Assembly: GCA_029964075.1 (NCBI GenBank)
Contig: CM057135.1
Span: 44,678,457 to 44,742,456, forward strand
DNA: 64,000 nt
Origin: Patiria pectinifera
Taxonomy: Eukaryota > Echinodermata > Asteroidea > Valvatida > Asterinidae
Direction of reading: 5' to 3'
Part shown: piece after piece, positions 46,804-58,518 of the stretch
Layout of the letters: each line of letters begins with the position of its first letter
Position numbering within the stretch: position 1 is the first letter of the stretch
Notes under the pieces: model-generated
The model's input: only the letters and a program-made list of their open reading frames with translations
Told to the model about the DNA's origin: nothing
Database searches by the model: none
Position numbers and translations under genes: made by a program

Positions 46804-47300
46804 GTGAGTCTCCTTAGTCTGACTATTTACCTTTACAAATTACATTGTATATCGTGTATAAATGTATAGTCAAACACCTTTATAACAAGTCCTTGGTCTT
46901 TACAAATTACCTTGTTATAACAGTTACCTTGTGCAAGGACTTGGCTTGAAATCTTTTTGAGCTTGCTATAAGAAGTGTCTTGTATTAACAGTAATCTTCT
47001 TTTCAGTACTCGACTGTATTGTGTCATAATGCTTTGCATTTTATTGTCTTTTTGTACCACTGGGCACATGTATACATTATGCACCAGTGGGATACGGTCT
47101 AATGAGGCGTTCCCCCCTAACAAGGGCTGACGTCTTGGTTGACATAAGGTTCATTAATATCCATAACATGCAGATTTCTTGGGTGTTCCCTCCTGTCCAC
47201 CTTCAGGCGGAACAGTGGGAGCCATCTGGGATTACATTTCCATGTTTTCGTGCCCCTGTGAGTAAACAATAGCATCTCGCATGACCCACCGCCTTGACGG
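46804..47300 (+). mobile_element. Likely 3' region of DIRS-like element A
   Basis: It follows the recombinase stop. The segment 47090-47280 (GGTCTAATGAGGCGTTCCCC, TTCATTAATATCCATAACATGC) looks like terminal non-coding DIRS sequence; 46830-47075 is AT-rich and may be foreign. The boundary is uncertain. Confidence 0.35.
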
Positions 47301-47609
47301 TTTTATATTCTGCAGAAATGATAAATATTTTAAAGGGGGACATTGCCTTTCAATCTCAAAAAGTAAATTTGGCTGTTTGGAATTGTTCCTTAACCATTTT
47401 AAGAATTGTTAATACAGTTAAACAACTATAATTTGTTGCAATTAGATCACATGATTACAAAACCAAACATTTGCTTCTTAATTGATAACCAAAATGGTGG
47501 GCCGCGTTTTGTCACAAAATTACTTATAACCAATTAATTTCAAGAGATATTTATGTGAATTACAGTATTCTACATTTAAATTATCTCATCTCATAAAAAT
47601 GCTTATAAA

Positions 47610-49372
47610 TAGGCCTGTCTGTTTACGGTTTTGACTGGAACCGGGTACCCTTTCCCGGTCAAGGTCGGGTACCCGGGTACCCGTAAAGGCCCCCCCCCCA
47701 AAAAAAAACCCCGGAAGTAAGTGTTTTCATTTATAACGCCAACCCGGAAGTAAGTGCTTTCGTTTCTAAACGCCCCATTGTGTTCTATAATGCTTTCTGT
47801 GCAGGTATACCGATTTGCAAAAGGTCGATTTGTCAGTAAAATATAGCAATTGCAAATTCAATGTCTATTATATACTGCACCTGAGTTTATGAGATAAAAG
47901 AAACGTAAGGGGATTAATAAAGAGTTTAAAGACATCGATGACAAGTCGGCCAACTTCCAAGAGCTCCCCGCTGTGTATTCTTCAGTGAGTCCATCCGGCC
48001 GTCACCGCAGCCCAGGTGGCCCACACTGACTGCAGCGCTGGTTGTAGCATGCATGCAGCGCGTGCAGCGTGGTCGGCTTACTCGGCTAGGCATGCGCGCG
48101 TACGACGACCGGTGTCATATGAAAATCGGACTCGTATGAAAATCGGACTCTTTTTCCCTTTTATTGGTTAAACCCTCTCTCGTGACTGGTCCCTCTCCTA
48201 ATTATCTATGCATGAGCATGCGCAATACCACCAATGAGTCCGTATTTCATAAAACCTAAATTCATGCTACACTAGCACGGCAGTCAATCAGTATACGGTA
48301 AGTTAAAGCACGTGCACAAATGGTGTCGTGCTTTATCATAGGGACCCGGCGCATGCATGCTGTACTACGCTAATCGCTAGTCAAGTTGCACTTCTTACGT
48401 GCGTTGTGATTGGCCAGTTCCGCAGAAAATATTGGTGCACGGTTATTTTTGTTAGTGTATCATTTGTTGTTAAAGGTATATTTTTTATCTACACTTTGTT
48501 CGATCATAGGAAATTATAAATGCCCTTAAAACTTTCTCAGGCTTTGAGACATCGTACATCAGAAAATATTGGGTTAAAGAAAATTAATTAACAAACAGTT
48601 TTGACTTTTTCTCAAAATGTGACCAAACGTGGCTACTTCCTGAACGTGGCATGATGATCACCGGACAGCAAGGTTATGAGACAGGGAATGTCAGGGACAA
48701 GAAATAATCACACGGACACAGCAAAGTAACTTGGGCTTACATTTTGTCATCTTTTTTTATTGTGCGTGACTGCAATTAAAACGCCAATCACTTAGTATCG
48801 TTTGTTTATTCCGCCAAAACACATACAATGGGTCAACTTTCGTGCTTCTGGAGACGCATCAATTCAAACTTCAAAGATAGTCAACAAAACTGAATACAAA
48901 CAAAAAACCGCAAGATGGAGTTTTTTGAATGGTCGGTAATTCACTTTGAACTTTGTAAATCTTAGGTTACGGACTTGTTACGGGTACTACCCGCCATCTG
49001 CGGCGCATCAGAGAAGATGATTTCCTGGCTAGCAGCTTACAAGAAGCTTTATTACAAACACAAACAATGGGTTGATACTATCCTGTTTCGCCACTTTCGG
49101 GCTTCTGGAGACGCATCAAAGATAGTCTAAATAAAACGGAAAACAAAATATAAACCGCAAAATGGAGTTTTGGAATCATCGGTAAACTCACTCTGAACTT
49201 TGTAAATCTTCTGTTAGTGATATTTGAATGCATGTACTTGTGTTTTTTTTTGTCTCAGACGTTGCGTCGAAATTTATAAATTCGGTTACGGGTACCCGAC
49301 CCGATAAAATGGAACCGGTTCTTGGCCTCCGTGGGCGGGTACCCGGGTACCCGGGTACCCATGACAGGCTTA
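47610..49372. mobile_element. 1.76 kb hAT-like non-autonomous element
   Basis: Ends are TAGGCCTGTCTG... and ...ATGACAGGCTTA (inverse TAAGCCTGTCAT). The 8-bp flanks CTTATAAA (47602-47609) and CTTATAAC (49373-49380) agree in 7 of 8 positions, the hAT signature. Both subterminal regions carry GGGTACCCGGGTACCC runs. Inside is a diverged tandem duplication (48830-49000 against 49080-49270, sharing TTCTGGAGACGCATCAA and CTCTGAACTTTGTAAATCTT). No transposase ORF. Confidence 0.85.
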
Positions 49373-49572
49373 CTTATAACAGCCCAAAGCTGAAGGCAAC
49401 GTGCCCCTGCTAGAGCACTTTCATTAATAATAAGCAATATTACATAAATAAAATATGTAATATTAGAGATTTCTTCAAAAAAGTATTTCCAATTAAGAAT
49501 CATCATTTAACTTTAAGACTTATCTCTAAACTTTAAGACTTGTCTCTAAACCTTATTGGGGGGGGGGTCTAA

Positions 49573-50921
49573 CTACTCTACCACTCCCTGTGGTGTGTCT
49601 AACTGGGTAATCCACATTTCAGCTTGTTGTTCCACCTGCGCAGCAAAAGCTGCGTCGGTGGTACTACTATCCGTTTGAAAAAGGGGATGAAGACCAACCT
49701 CATTTTCTATGGGTCCCTTTCCTTCCAAACCGCCAACCGAAAAGACTTTGCTCCGACCTTTACGGAGCCAAAGTGGAATGTCCTTGTTGTCGCAAAGTTT
49801 AAGGAGATCGTGATGGACAATCTCAGTCCTCTTTCTTCCTTGAATTTTGTACATAATTGGTGATATAGCTTTGATCACTAGTAGGGGTCCGCGCCATATT
49901 GGTTGTAGTTTTCGTGACTGACCAGCTTTAGGAGCTTTGTTTAGTTTATAAACCAAGTCACCTTCATCAAACATGCTCTGATTGATATTAAAATGCCTTT
50001 TTTTGGTATTTTTGCGACCCACCAATATTGGCTCTAGCTATGGAGTGAACCTTACGCATGCGCTCTTTCAGATTCTGTACATATTTATGAGGCAGTGCAC
50101 TTGGAGTGTTAGCATTTGTCGTATCAAAAAAAAAGTTCTATTGGTTGCTTCACCTCCCGCCCAAGCATCATCATATTAGGTGTAAGCCCGGGAGAGAACG
50201 TATCGCCCCAGTAAGTATAGGCAGATCTTCATCCCATTTTGCTACACTACCCTTTAGATGACACCTAATAGCCTGAAGTAATGTTCTATTATATCTTTCT
50301 ATTTGAACATGGGCGGTAGGGGGATGTCCTAGTTTTTGTTATCTCGAGCAGACTACATATGGCTTCAAAAAGAGAACTTGTAAAATTTCTGCCCTGATCG
50401 GTGTGGATATGTTCGGGGCATCCAAATCTTGATATGAAATCGTTAACAACTACAGTGGCAATGCTTTCTGCAGTTTGATCCTTTAAGGATAGGTCTCGAC
50501 CCACTTTGTAAATTGACAAATAAGCATTAGAATGTATTTGTTTCCCGATTCAGATGGGTTGAACGGACCTAAGATATCCAAGTGGATACATTCTACTGGT
50601 GCACCAGCATGGAATTTGGTTAATCCTTGATGGACCTTTGTGCACATTACATTGAGAACAAGTGTTGACATACAGTGAAATGTCTTCAGCCATCTTATAC
50701 CAAAAGGCAGTCTGCTTCACTTTTTGGATGGTTCTTGTGATCCCAGGATGCCCAGACATTTTCGAATTATGAGAAAGTTCAAAGACCTCTTGTTTCATAG
50801 CATTAGGCACCAAGAAAAGTAATTGGGGGAAGGTTCGCATTCCCACTGATAGTAAGGGACTCCGTTTTGTTTGCACAAAAGTGAGACATTTAGCCAAAGG
50901 TATTTCACTGCTGGGGAACAA
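49573..50921 (-). pseudogene. Gypsy-like element B: integrase (broken)
   Basis: Minus-strand Ty3/gypsy integrase in several frames: zinc-binding region HNSKMSGHPGITRTIQ with CSQCNVHKGPSR (50921-50550), core LDILGPFN and SGNKYILMLI, IHTDQGRNFTSSLFE with the second catalytic Asp (50519-50289), RTSPYRPCSN, and the C-terminal LQPIWRGPLLVIKAI module followed by an IVHHDLLKLC segment (50025-49573). The catalytic Glu region between 50289 and 50025 is frameshifted. A G9 run follows the end. No LTR could be found downstream before the hAT-like element at 49372. Confidence 0.88.
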
Positions 50922-51168
50922 AGTTGTAGTTCGTTTTGTGGAGGGGAGATGTTATTTTCTCTCCAGTTTAATAATGGGCCCAAATCATGGTCCTGCTGCT
51001 GCATTTCTCTCAATCGCTTGTTACTGTATTTGTTCTGGAACGCCATGGATTTATCAGTCGACTGAGCAGGCTTCTCGCCAGTGTTTTCTGAGAAATTGTC
51101 AGCAGTGGGAACATTCTGATCAGCCACCAGCAGACGCCGGGGTGGACTGAGCAAATTGTTATCGCTGC

Positions 51169-52263
51169 TCACTGACATATTTTCATTTGTAGCGGCAGCG
51201 GGTCCATGCACTTGTTTATTAAGTTTTGTACTCCAGAGGAGTTGATATTGGTGAAAGGCTTTGCAATTTGGCGCACAGCCAGTGGGACGACATCGTCAAC
51301 GTCTTCGTTGAAATGTTCCCACTGGTCGTGGATTCGCATACAAAAGTGGCAACCACCACATGGGAGATCTTTAACTTTACAACCCGCATAGTAGCAGTTA
51401 CAAAATGGAGCATCGCAAGGTACACGTAAAAGAGAATCAGCGTTGGTATGTTTTTTTCCCTTTCTGTGAAGTATGACCATGTCGCACTGACTTAATTTTT
51501 AGATCCACCTTGCTAGCATACATGAAATTAGTTTGAAATGCATAAGCCAGGCGAGACTGTTGTGATCTGTCCATAGGTAAAACTTACGCCCCAATAGATA
51601 GTGACGATATTGCCTAGTAAATCTAACTACTGCTAAAAGTTCTTTGCGCGTCGTTCAATACTTCCTTTGCAACGGGGGCAGTATGAAACTACCATAACTG
51701 ATAACTCGTTCGCAAGTACCTTGAACTTGAATAAGCTCCGCCCCGATGGCGAAGTCAGAGGCATCCCTATCTAAGATAAATGGGTCGTCACTATTATTCT
51801 TAGGAAACGCTAGAATTGGGCTAGTTGTCAATACACTGATCAAGTGGCAAAAGGACTGTTCGTGTTCATCCTGCCATAGGAACTTTGTGTTTTTCTTTGT
51901 GAGATCGTATAGAGGTCTAGCTAGTCTTGCAAAATCCTTGATGTGATTTCTGTGATAATTGGCGAGCCCCATAAATCTGTCCACGTCCTTCCTCAAGGCT
52001 GGCTGAGGCCAGTTTTTGACTACTTCTATACTACTTGGGTTGGGTGCAATACCTATTCTACTCACAAGTTTTTCAAGGAAAACAACATGTTCTTGAAATA
52101 AAAGACATCTTGCTGCCTTTAGTTTCAGGTTGTGTTGACGGAGCTTCTCTAGTACTTTGCCTAGTGTACCCACAGTGTCGTCAAAATCTTTTCCTTGGAT
52201 AATTACATCATCTAAATAGGCCAGGACTTCCTTCCAAGTCAATCGCCTTGGTATCAAATTCAT
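51169..52263 (-). pseudogene. Gypsy-like element B: RT C-terminal part and RNase H
   Basis: From 52263 the minus strand gives LTWKEVLAYLDDVIIQGKDF with the intact YLDD centre, then RT thumb and connection (FMGLANYHRNHIKDFARLA, FLWQDEHEQSF), FILDRDASDFAIGAEL (RNase H start) and, in another frame at 51480, HRKGKKHTNADSLLRVPCDA near the end of RNase H. The frame breaks at about 51655. A Cys-rich insert (CNCYYAGCKVK, CGGCHFC) follows RNase H, as in some gypsy lineages. The N-terminal part of RT lies beyond a 1.4 kb insertion at 53.65 kb. Confidence 0.9.
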
Positions 52264-53645
52264 TAGCTATTCCCAATTTCAATTGGGAACAGCTCTTGTT
52301 TTCGTTAAAGTTTTTTTTTTTTCCTTTTTTTTTTTTTTTTTTTTTTCCACTTTTCCCATAGGTTTTGTACACGTTTTTATTCTACAAGCCACTTTGGCAA
52401 TTATTTTAAATCCGATCAACTTTAAACTTGGCATAGTCATTAACAATCATCTGAGGATGTATGCCGAAACTTTTCGTCATGCTGACGTCATCACGTGATT
52501 TATTATAGAATTTTGAATATTTAATTTTTCCCATAGACTTTGTACACAGAATTTTTTTTTAAAATCTCGATTTTCAGAGGGCATTTTCAACTCTTTGCCA
52601 GTAATTCATTTACACCAATCTTTGTCCAAGCAAAGACCCGCATTCAAACAACATTGTGTAATGATGACGTCATGATGACGTCATCCGGTGTTTATTTATA
52701 GGCAATTGAATAGTAACACTTTTAATATTAAAAAATGCATAAGAAATCAACCGTACGCGTCCGCAGCATTCTGTTGCCGGCAAGTGGTAGAGTAGGTTCA
52801 GGTCTTTATTTCATTCAGTGTGCGTGAAATCACGTGACCCTTGCTTCCGGTCGAAAAATGCCAAAACCGGAAGTGGCTTATTATTTAAAAGTGGTAATAG
52901 ATATGAACTTGCTTTTAACGGTGTTAGTCTCTTGGCAGATAGTATTCTTCAAATCATCTACCGATGACGTCATGCAATCTTCGAGCGCCCTCTAGCGACA
53001 GGTTGAAAATTTTCAAAAATATATTTTGAATAGATGTCTGTAGCGAAGTTTGTCAGAATTGCCTAATAATCGGTGTATATGATGACCTTGACCCACTTAA
53101 CACGTGTGCGAAGTTTAAGGTGTATGACGTCATCAGACCGGAAGTTATAACAAAAAGACCCTTTATCCTTAGAAAATTCCTGAAAAATCAACCATGGCAG
53201 TTTTTATATTAGTTTTTACTTTAATTGTCTATTGAAGGGTAGGTCTAAAATATTTCAAAGCTTCGAGGCAATAAGCAAACTCGGACATGCCCCGCGCATG
53301 CTTCAAACTTCAGGTTGACAATACCTCTGCTTTAAAACATGCACAAACCGTCCACAATGTACATGTACATACACGTACATTGTACGTTGTACATATCGTA
53401 TGTCAGTCAGCCCGCGCGCAGCGCACGTGTTGCTGAGGTCAAATCCTGTCCACAGTGACCGTTTTAGCCGATTTCCGGCTAACTTTGACAGATTTTATGT
53501 TCATGCATAGTGATAGTCAGGGAGGTTGATGAAAACAAATCATAATGCGGAAAGCCCTGTCTTCTGTTGCAAACAGACATAGATCTCTACTTATATGTCT
53601 ATGGGTCCAACAGATAATCAATATTGGGAACAGCTCTGTGGTTGT
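52264..53645 (-). mobile_element. 1.4 kb hairpin-ended, TGACGTCA-rich insertion in gypsy-B RT
   Basis: It splits RT between APASFQ and MNLIP. At one end is a hairpin (TTCCCAATT/AATTGGGAA, 52270-52295) next to AGCTCTTGTTTTCGTTA; at the other is GGGAACAGCTC and a second hairpin, TGTGGTTGTTCACAACCACA (53637-53656). GGGAACAGCTC is thus present at both ends. TGACGTCA occurs at about 52483, 52672-52684, 52963 and 53125. The related element at 63139 has the same AGCT-hairpin-TTGTTTTCGTTA head. Terminal hairpins recall Helitron/Helentron elements, but TC and CTRR ends were not established. No ORF. Confidence 0.65.
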
Positions 53646-53656
53646 TCACAACCACA

Positions 53657-54224
53657 ATTTCTAGTTGCCCATTGAAAAGATGCTGGGGCGTTACATAGCC
53701 CAAAAGGCATACAGCAGTATTGAAACAGTCCATACTTTGTTGTGAAAGCTGTTTTGTTTTTGTCGTCTTCATCAAGCTCTATTTGATAATAACCACTAGT
53801 CATATGAAGTGTACTGAAGAATTGGGTTCCCTCCAGAACATTTTAACATTCATCACTGTTTGGTAAGGGGAAAGCATCTTTAATAGTGACATTATTAAGA
53901 GCTCTATAGTCAATACAGTAACGCACTTTTCCATCTTTTTTCTAACGAGCACTGGGGGTGAAGCCCATCCTGAAGTTGAAGGTCCTATTACACCCATTTC
54001 TAACAATAATCCAGTTGAGCTTTTTCCTCATTTTTAAAACCTAATGGGGTCCTTTGCATTTTTTGCTTGATTGGGGTAGCTGTGCCAGTACTGATGGGAT
54101 GTTTTATATCTGAGAATTTTCTCAACTCTAGGTCATCGTTGGAGAACACATCAGAATATTCTGTGAGTAATTTTGCCACTTCACCAGTTGCTCCGGTGTA
54201 AGATGTACGCATGATTTTTCCCAC
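53657..54224 (-). pseudogene. Gypsy-like element B: RT N-terminal part
   Basis: Minus-strand pieces in two or three frames: [59 protein letters not shown] and TSGYYQIELDEDDKNKTAFT, then YGLFQYCCMPFGLCNAPASF. This is the fingers and palm of Ty3/gypsy RT up to the insertion at 53645. The first catalytic Asp segment (SLDL-type) is disturbed near 53820. Confidence 0.88.
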
Positions 54225-54479
54225 AATTTGTGAACGTGTTCCGGTACATCATGAAAAAATATTCCTCTAACACAAAATTGAGTTTTGGGGCTCTCTAGCA
54301 AACGCCGAGTTGCCTTTTCTTCTCGCAAAGGATTATGGGAGTCTGTTTCTGAGATGACTTTATCTACCTCCTCAGCCTATCTACAATGTGTCCCTGATTT
54401 AAGTGTATATATCTATCAGTAACATTACATATACCTATGGTCACCTCAATGGTTAATTGTTCTAAGGGAGTTTCACTTT

Positions 54480-55125
54480 CTGGTTTGACTAATAAATATG
54501 GAATGAGCAATCCTTTGTGATCTCTCTCTGGCGCGTGAATTAGGAAAGTTTTAGCTAAAGAGGAGTCAAGTTTTACTTTGGTTTGAACTACATTGTGTTG
54601 TATTTTGTGGGACTACAACCTTTCTATCTAGCACTACTCGTTGTACAGTGTAACATTCGTCTTGATTTCTCCTCATTTTTGCTAGTATTTTGTCACCTTT
54701 TAACACTACTGTATCACTTGCTAAACCGATTTGACCATTTTGCGCCTTCAGAAAATCTAAACCTATAATGAAGGTGTCGACTATTAGGGCAACTAGCATA
54801 TTCCATGAGAAATTGTATTTCCCTGTACACCTATCATCCTTTTAGCAACCATGTTACTGGACTTCTCTGCCCCTCTAAGTACTACCCTTTCGTTTGATAA
54901 CAAGGACGGTTTTAACTGTTTGGCTAGTTCCTCACTTATTACAGAAACCCGGGCAGCAATAACAATTACAGCTTGGGTAGGAACACCTTGTACCAGGAGA
55001 GGTATTACAAGACCTGGTATAGTTTGTTGAAAAATTAATTTCTCTTAGTCCCTGTGTTAAAATGTGGTTTTGTTCAGCCTGCAGGGATTTGTCAGTAGTG
55101 TTGTTTTGATCAAAACTTACCACAG
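54480..55125 (-). pseudogene. Gypsy-like element B: retropepsin-type protease, active site altered
   Basis: The minus strand encodes an aspartic protease of the retroelement type: IPLLVQGVPTQAVIVIAARV then SVISEELAKQL (about 55015-54915), and DTFIIGLDFLKAQNGQIGL (about 54775-54720). The family has D-T/S-G/A after the first strand; here the aligned residues are V-I-A, so the catalytic Asp appears lost, explainable by two single-base changes. Frames also shift between the two parts (54800-54850). Confidence 0.75.
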
Positions 55126-55294
55126 TGAACGCCGCAGGTTGCTTTTGTCAGTTCATGTTAGGCCCTCTATGTTCAGGGTCTACCGGTTGTTGGCCTGCAC
55201 AGCCAATCTCTACTTGTATCAAGCATAAGAGTTGCAAAACGGTGAGAGGGCTCTGGATTGTCCATTCTTTGGGCAATCTTTTGCAAAGTGTCCG
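55126..55294 (-). pseudogene. Gypsy-like element B: gag zinc-knuckle remnant
   Basis: At about 55294-55255 the minus strand reads GDSGHFAKDCPK, the second half of a CCHC zinc knuckle. Sequence then breaks off at 55295 into DIRS-B. The first half of the knuckle and the rest of gag are missing. Confidence 0.6.
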
Positions 55295-56492
55295 GAGTCC
55301 CCGCCTGCGGTGAATGCTTAACAGTCATCGTTCGTTGGTCACGGTTGGGTGGCCCAAGCACAATGAGATGTACCACGCGTGGTTGATTTTATATCGGAGG
55401 CCCGGCCCGCAGTGAACGCCTCACGTGCGTTGGCCGTTGGCCACGGTTGGGTGGACCAGAGACAACAGGACCTACCGCACACAGTTAGCCGTGCGCCGGT
55501 TCCCCGCACGTGTTGAGTATTCACCCATCAATGTCTATTGTCTCTGAGGGAGTTGCACAGCCACCACTGCGTAGTTCTGTACAATTTACCCCTCCAAACG
55601 GCTCTCGTTCACCGGGGTCAACTCGGCCCTCACAATCGGCTTATTCATCCGATGATGACGAAGAACCAGACCAGTTACACCGGCTGTCCATCACTGAAAC
55701 GGAACTTCATTTATACAGCGGGACATGGTACGGGTACTTAAATTACCCTCCGCCGATGTGCCCCCTCTGCCCGATCATAAATCGTTCAAGCGTCAGACGG
55801 GCTCCACATCTAACAGTGACAAAGTGTTTCCCATACTTCCGTTGGATCAAGTATGTGTGGAACACATCGACAACATTATGTCAACAGACAAATGGCGTCC
55901 ATTCCTTAGACGGGAACAGGATTACTATTGTTTCCTGCGGGAAGATTTTGCCAAATTTTTCACCACGCCTACCCTCCCTGACGCAGCAAAAGATAAGCTG
56001 GTGGCCGATGAGGGGAATTCGTCTTCCAGCCGGCTCTTTGTGGACAAGAGAAGGGGCAAGCTTGAAGACACTTTGAGGAGGATGGACTCGGCTTCCCGTT
56101 TTGGCTTGCGTTCAACTTCTTTCTTGCTTCTCCTCACGGAGTATTTAGCCTTAGGCTATGAGGAGGAATCACCGATTCCAGTGGACATGCTGACTGCGGC
56201 CCTTCATTGCCTTGACCATGGCCTGCGCTCTGTGCTTGACCAGTTCGCACGCGTGTCGGCCTTGGCAGCCTCCGCCCCCCGGGGTAACGTGCTTTATGCA
56301 CGTTTCCTCCCGTCGCGGGGCACCCGCAAAAGACTTGAAACCCTCCCTTTGTCAGGTAAAGATCTCTTTGCTGGGAAATTCGAGGAACATATGAGAGATG
56401 AAGCCAAGCGTCTGAAGGCTACTGAAAAGATAACTTCAAGAAGCCTCCAACCCCAGCGGCCAAGGGACAACAGAATAAAGCCAAACCCCTGA
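55295..56492 (+). pseudogene. DIRS-like element B: gag-like region
   Basis: The sequence begins abruptly at the gypsy-B junction. It carries the same blocks as DIRS-A: GHGWV repeats, SIVSEGVAQPPLRSSVQFTP, DDDEEPDQLHRLSITETEL, a frameshift near 55712, then a 255-aa frame (55725-56492) with GSTSNSDKVFPILPLDQVC, EHIDNIMSTDKWRPFLRREQ once only, GKLEDTLRRMDSASRFGLRS and PVDMLTAALHCLDHGLRSVL. It lacks both the 1 kb insertion and the tandem duplication of DIRS-A, so it serves as reference for them. The 5' leader and Gag N-terminus are missing. Confidence 0.82.
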
Positions 56493-57765
56493 AATCTAGT
56501 CGTGGTGGTTTTCGTGGCCGCACCGATAACAATTCCAGTGCGTGTGCCACGCAGACTGGCATGTTCTCCAGATAGCAACGGCCCCAATCGGGCCGCGGCT
56601 TCCGGGCGTCGGCCATCCGATATCACGGGGGCTGGCGCAAATGACTTACTAGACTCATGGCACCCTCCCGCCGTCTACGAGACTTTGCGGGGTCCTGGGC
56701 TCAATTTACGTCCGACCGGTTAGTGCTCAACTCAATCAGGTGCGGCTACGCACTCGAGTTCTTGAACAGCCCCCCGTCGGACATGATCGTTCGGCCCACA
56801 TCAGTGCCGTCTGACCCATCGAAACGCCTCTCCCTCGAGGGGGAGATCAATTCTCTTCTCAGGAAGCGTGCAGTACGCACGCTCCCCCTGGGGGAGACAC
56901 GATGGGGCTTCATGTCGACCTTCTTCTTGGTTCCCAAGAAGGAGGTCGGCATTGGCGCCCAATCTTAAATTTAAAACCCCTCAACAAGTTTATTCGGCCA
57001 AGACATTTTCGCATGGACACGCTCAGTATAATACTGGAGTCGGTCCACACACCAGCCTGGGGGCCAGCCTAGATCTGAAGGACGCGTACTTACACGTCCC
57101 AATCAGAAAAGACCATTGGAAATTCCTGCGCTTCCAGTACCAGGATGTCCAGTACGAGTTTATGGTGCTTCCTTTCGGCCTCTCAACCTCACCCCCGAGT
57201 CTTCACGGGGTTAGTGAAAACAGTCGGGGCGCACTACGGAAACAGGGGGTGATGATTTTCATGTACGTACCTCGACGGCTGGATCATCGTGGGTCCATCT
57301 CAGGCGGCCACGTCAGCGGCACTCAACGGGACATGGCGTCTTGCGTCGGATCTCGGGTTTATCATCAACACCGAGAAGTCCCACCCACTTCCGTCCCAGT
57401 TCCCAATCTTTCTTGGAGCTTCACTCGACCTCAAGAAAGGACTGGCCCATCCTACGGAGGAACGGATTGTGAACCTTCAGAAGTGTGTATCCCTGTTCCT
57501 TCCGGCAACCGTTGCCCCAGCACAAGCCTGGCTCAGGTTGCTTGGCCTCAAGGCCAGTATGGTGGACTTCGTGAATTTGATGATGATTTGTGATGCGCCC
57601 CATCCAACTGCACCTGCTGTCGTTCTTTCGTCCAAGTCGTCACAACATACAACATCTGGTGCCGACCACTCCTTGGCTAATACCACACCTCCGTTGGTGG
57701 CTCGACAATGCCAACCTCACTGGGGGGGGGGGGGCATGCTTTTCACAAGCCCAAGCCGTCAGTGA
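56493..57765 (+). pseudogene. DIRS-like element B: reverse transcriptase (broken)
   Basis: Order of motifs: RRLRDFAGSWAQFTSDRLVL, RWGFMSTFFLVPKKEVG (56657-56968), then after a frameshift ASLDLKDAYLHVPIRKDHWK (first catalytic Asp region), EFMVLPFGLSTSP, and at about 57272 YLDGWIIVG in a third frame. Most DIRS RTs have YLDD or a close form, so the second Asp seems replaced by Gly. The thumb follows in 57289-57600 (GFIINTEKSHPLPSQFPIFL). At least three frameshifts make it inactive. Confidence 0.85.
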
Positions 57766-58160
57766 CCATCACAACAGACGCGTCACTTTCTGGCTGGGGG
57801 GCCACCCTCCACCCACGCCAAGTGGCAGGTTGATGGGGCCCCGAAAACTACTCAAAGCACATTATTATTATTATTAATGGTTTATTTTATTAAACTGTCG
57901 CGGCCATAAGGCCGAATTGCAGTTTAATTTACACACATAAACGTACTGGAGGTGCTGGCAGTCATCAACGCTCTCCAGCGTTTCAAGGCATCAGTGGTAG
58001 GCCGAGTAGTTGACATTCAAAGTGACAACACCACAGAAGTGGCCTACATGCGCCACAATGTAACGCTCTCAGCAATTCATCTCCCGGGCGATGAGAACGT
58101 CGCGGCCGACGCTCTCTCCAGGGGGTGGGTCATCCGGACGGAATGGACCCTGTGCCCGCA
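57740..58160 (+). pseudogene. DIRS-like element B: RNase H (broken, with insertion)
   Basis: VTITTDASLSGWGATLHPRQ (about 57760-57820) holds the first RNase H Asp. After a small insertion (57861-57942) the frame 57952-58182 gives LAVINALQRFKASVVGRVVD, IQSDNTTEVAYM and AIHLPGDENVAADALSRGW. The SDNTT and AADALSR motifs are typical. About 25 residues normally between AYM and HLPG are missing. The recombinase that should follow is absent; different sequence begins at about 58165. Confidence 0.82.
57861..57942 (-). mobile_element. 82-bp LINE or SINE 3' fragment
   Basis: ATTATTATTATTATTAATGG at the left is an (AAT)n tail on the minus strand, and CGGCCATAAGGCCG in the middle is a palindrome. It interrupts RNase H between KAH and NVLEVLAV. 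CACA at both borders may be a short target duplication. Confidence 0.6.
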
Positions 58161-58164
58161 GATT

Positions 58165-58518
58165 GTTTTTTTGTACATTTGAAAGAAATTTGTGAGTTAT
58201 TTCTTTCGTGAGTTATACTACAAGATTCGGTGCTTCTGGTAGAGTGCCAGGTTTTGTTTTTGTTACGTTTACAGGTTCGTGTATGGAGTACATTTGCTGT
58301 TGATTTGTTAATAAAGAAGTCAAACATGAGGTGTGTCGTTTTCTTCTTGTTTTATATACCGCATGGTGTGCTTGCGTTGCTTTGTATAATACGTTCAGAA
58401 TAAAATAATATGTACAGAGTACGCTGGTTATCTGTTTATTAATAAAAGAAATACACGGGTTGTGTCAGGTTTTCTTTGGGGTTGTTTTGTGAATCTACAG
58501 TTTATTTTCACGTTAGTA
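58165..58518 (+). mobile_element. Putative leader of DIRS-like element C
   Basis: It follows the truncated DIRS-B and precedes the Gag start at 58519. It has two short TTAATAAA-A words (58309, 58440) and T-rich stretches, but does not match the DIRS-A leader. Exact ends unknown. Confidence 0.35.
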
